Of a DNA stretch of 5,334 bases, positions 5,148 through 5,334 are shown one piece after another. The position numbers were made by a program, and so were the translations under genes. Under the pieces are notes generated by a model that was given only the letters and a program-made list of their open reading frames with translations, was not told where the DNA came from and searched no databases. Each line of letters begins with the position of its first letter. The stretch's first letter is position 1. The stretch lies in the NCBI GenBank assembly GCA_003165855.1, contig PMXH01000425.1, positions 1-5,334 on the forward strand, given 5' to 3'. This DNA comes from Acidobacteriaceae bacterium. GTDB lineage: Bacteria; Acidobacteriota; Terriglobia; Terriglobales; Acidobacteriaceae.

Positions 5148-5334
5148 ATGACAGGACGGAGTTATTCGAGTTTGAAAGGCACACATCTCCTGACGATCGC
5201 GGCTGTCGGGCTGCTCGCGGTCGGTGCCGCAGCACAGAACGTAACGGATAACTGCGGACTCGCACATGTCATCCCGCTCACAGGCGCTGAGCCCCCGGCG
5301 AAGATTGTTGCCGATCCTCCACTGGCCGGACCGC
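5148..5334 (+). CDS. exported protein, N-terminal part only, resembling DUF6130
   Basis: The first 62 residues are visible before the window ends. They open with a signal peptide: a basic stretch (MTGRSYSSLKGTH), a hydrophobic core (LLTIAAVGLLAVGAAA) and likely cleavage after AAA or AAAQ. The mature start includes one cysteine (C36) and a proline-rich segment, TGAEPPAKIVADPPLAGP (45-62). From memory this segment resembles the start of DUF6130 proteins, small secreted proteins of unknown function; I hold that name loosely because the diagnostic middle part is missing. The strong ribosome binding site and the 105-base gap after the dehydrogenase suggest it is the third gene of the P460 operon. 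A second periplasmic product here fits a module whose chemistry spans the inner membrane. Confidence 0.7.
   Translation, partial: MTGRSYSSLKGTHLLTIAAVGLLAVGAAAQNVTDNCGLAHVIPLTGAEPPAKIVADPPLAGP

Overview
The window reads as bacterial chromosome of moderate GC content, most plausibly from an acidobacterium. The ECF sigma factor has the region 2.4 wording (WLMRIAINSALMVLRRRR) that I associate with Acidobacteriota. The response regulators, cytochrome P460 and alcohol dehydrogenase resemble sets also seen in soil Alphaproteobacteria such as Bradyrhizobium, so transfer between the phyla is possible. The taxonomic call is from memory, not from a search.

Layout. (1) Positions 1-693, minus strand: an ECF RNA polymerase sigma factor whose 3' end lies outside the window. 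(2) Positions 697-1257: a long region with no convincing gene, holding two copies of a shared regulatory motif, one facing each way. (3) Positions 1258-2358, plus strand: a receiver-only response regulator followed by a full-length FixJ-type response regulator (receiver plus LuxR-type DNA-binding domain). No histidine kinase is present. (4) Positions 2359-2630: a leader with another motif copy and several palindromes, then (2631-3173) a small protein that looks like a receiver domain that has lost its phosphorylation site. (5) Positions 3174-3384: a leader with the fourth motif copy and a hairpin, then an apparent operon of an exported cytochrome P460 (3385-3945), a zinc-dependent alcohol dehydrogenase (4011-5042) and the start of an exported small protein resembling DUF6130 (5148 onward, cut by the window edge).

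The main discovery is the 27-base motif (core CAATACCT, then GT and AT at fixed distances, preceded by an imperfect inverted GTATTG half). It occurs once upstream of each of the four transcription units, each time oriented toward its gene. The two best copies, upstream of the sigma factor and of the P460 operon, match at 23 of 27 positions. This suggests a compact self-contained regulon: a FixJ-type regulator binds the motif, controls its own genes, and switches on a sigma factor, a pseudo-receiver and a periplasmic c-type cytochrome/alcohol dehydrogenase module. The signal, the kinase and the substrate are not visible here.
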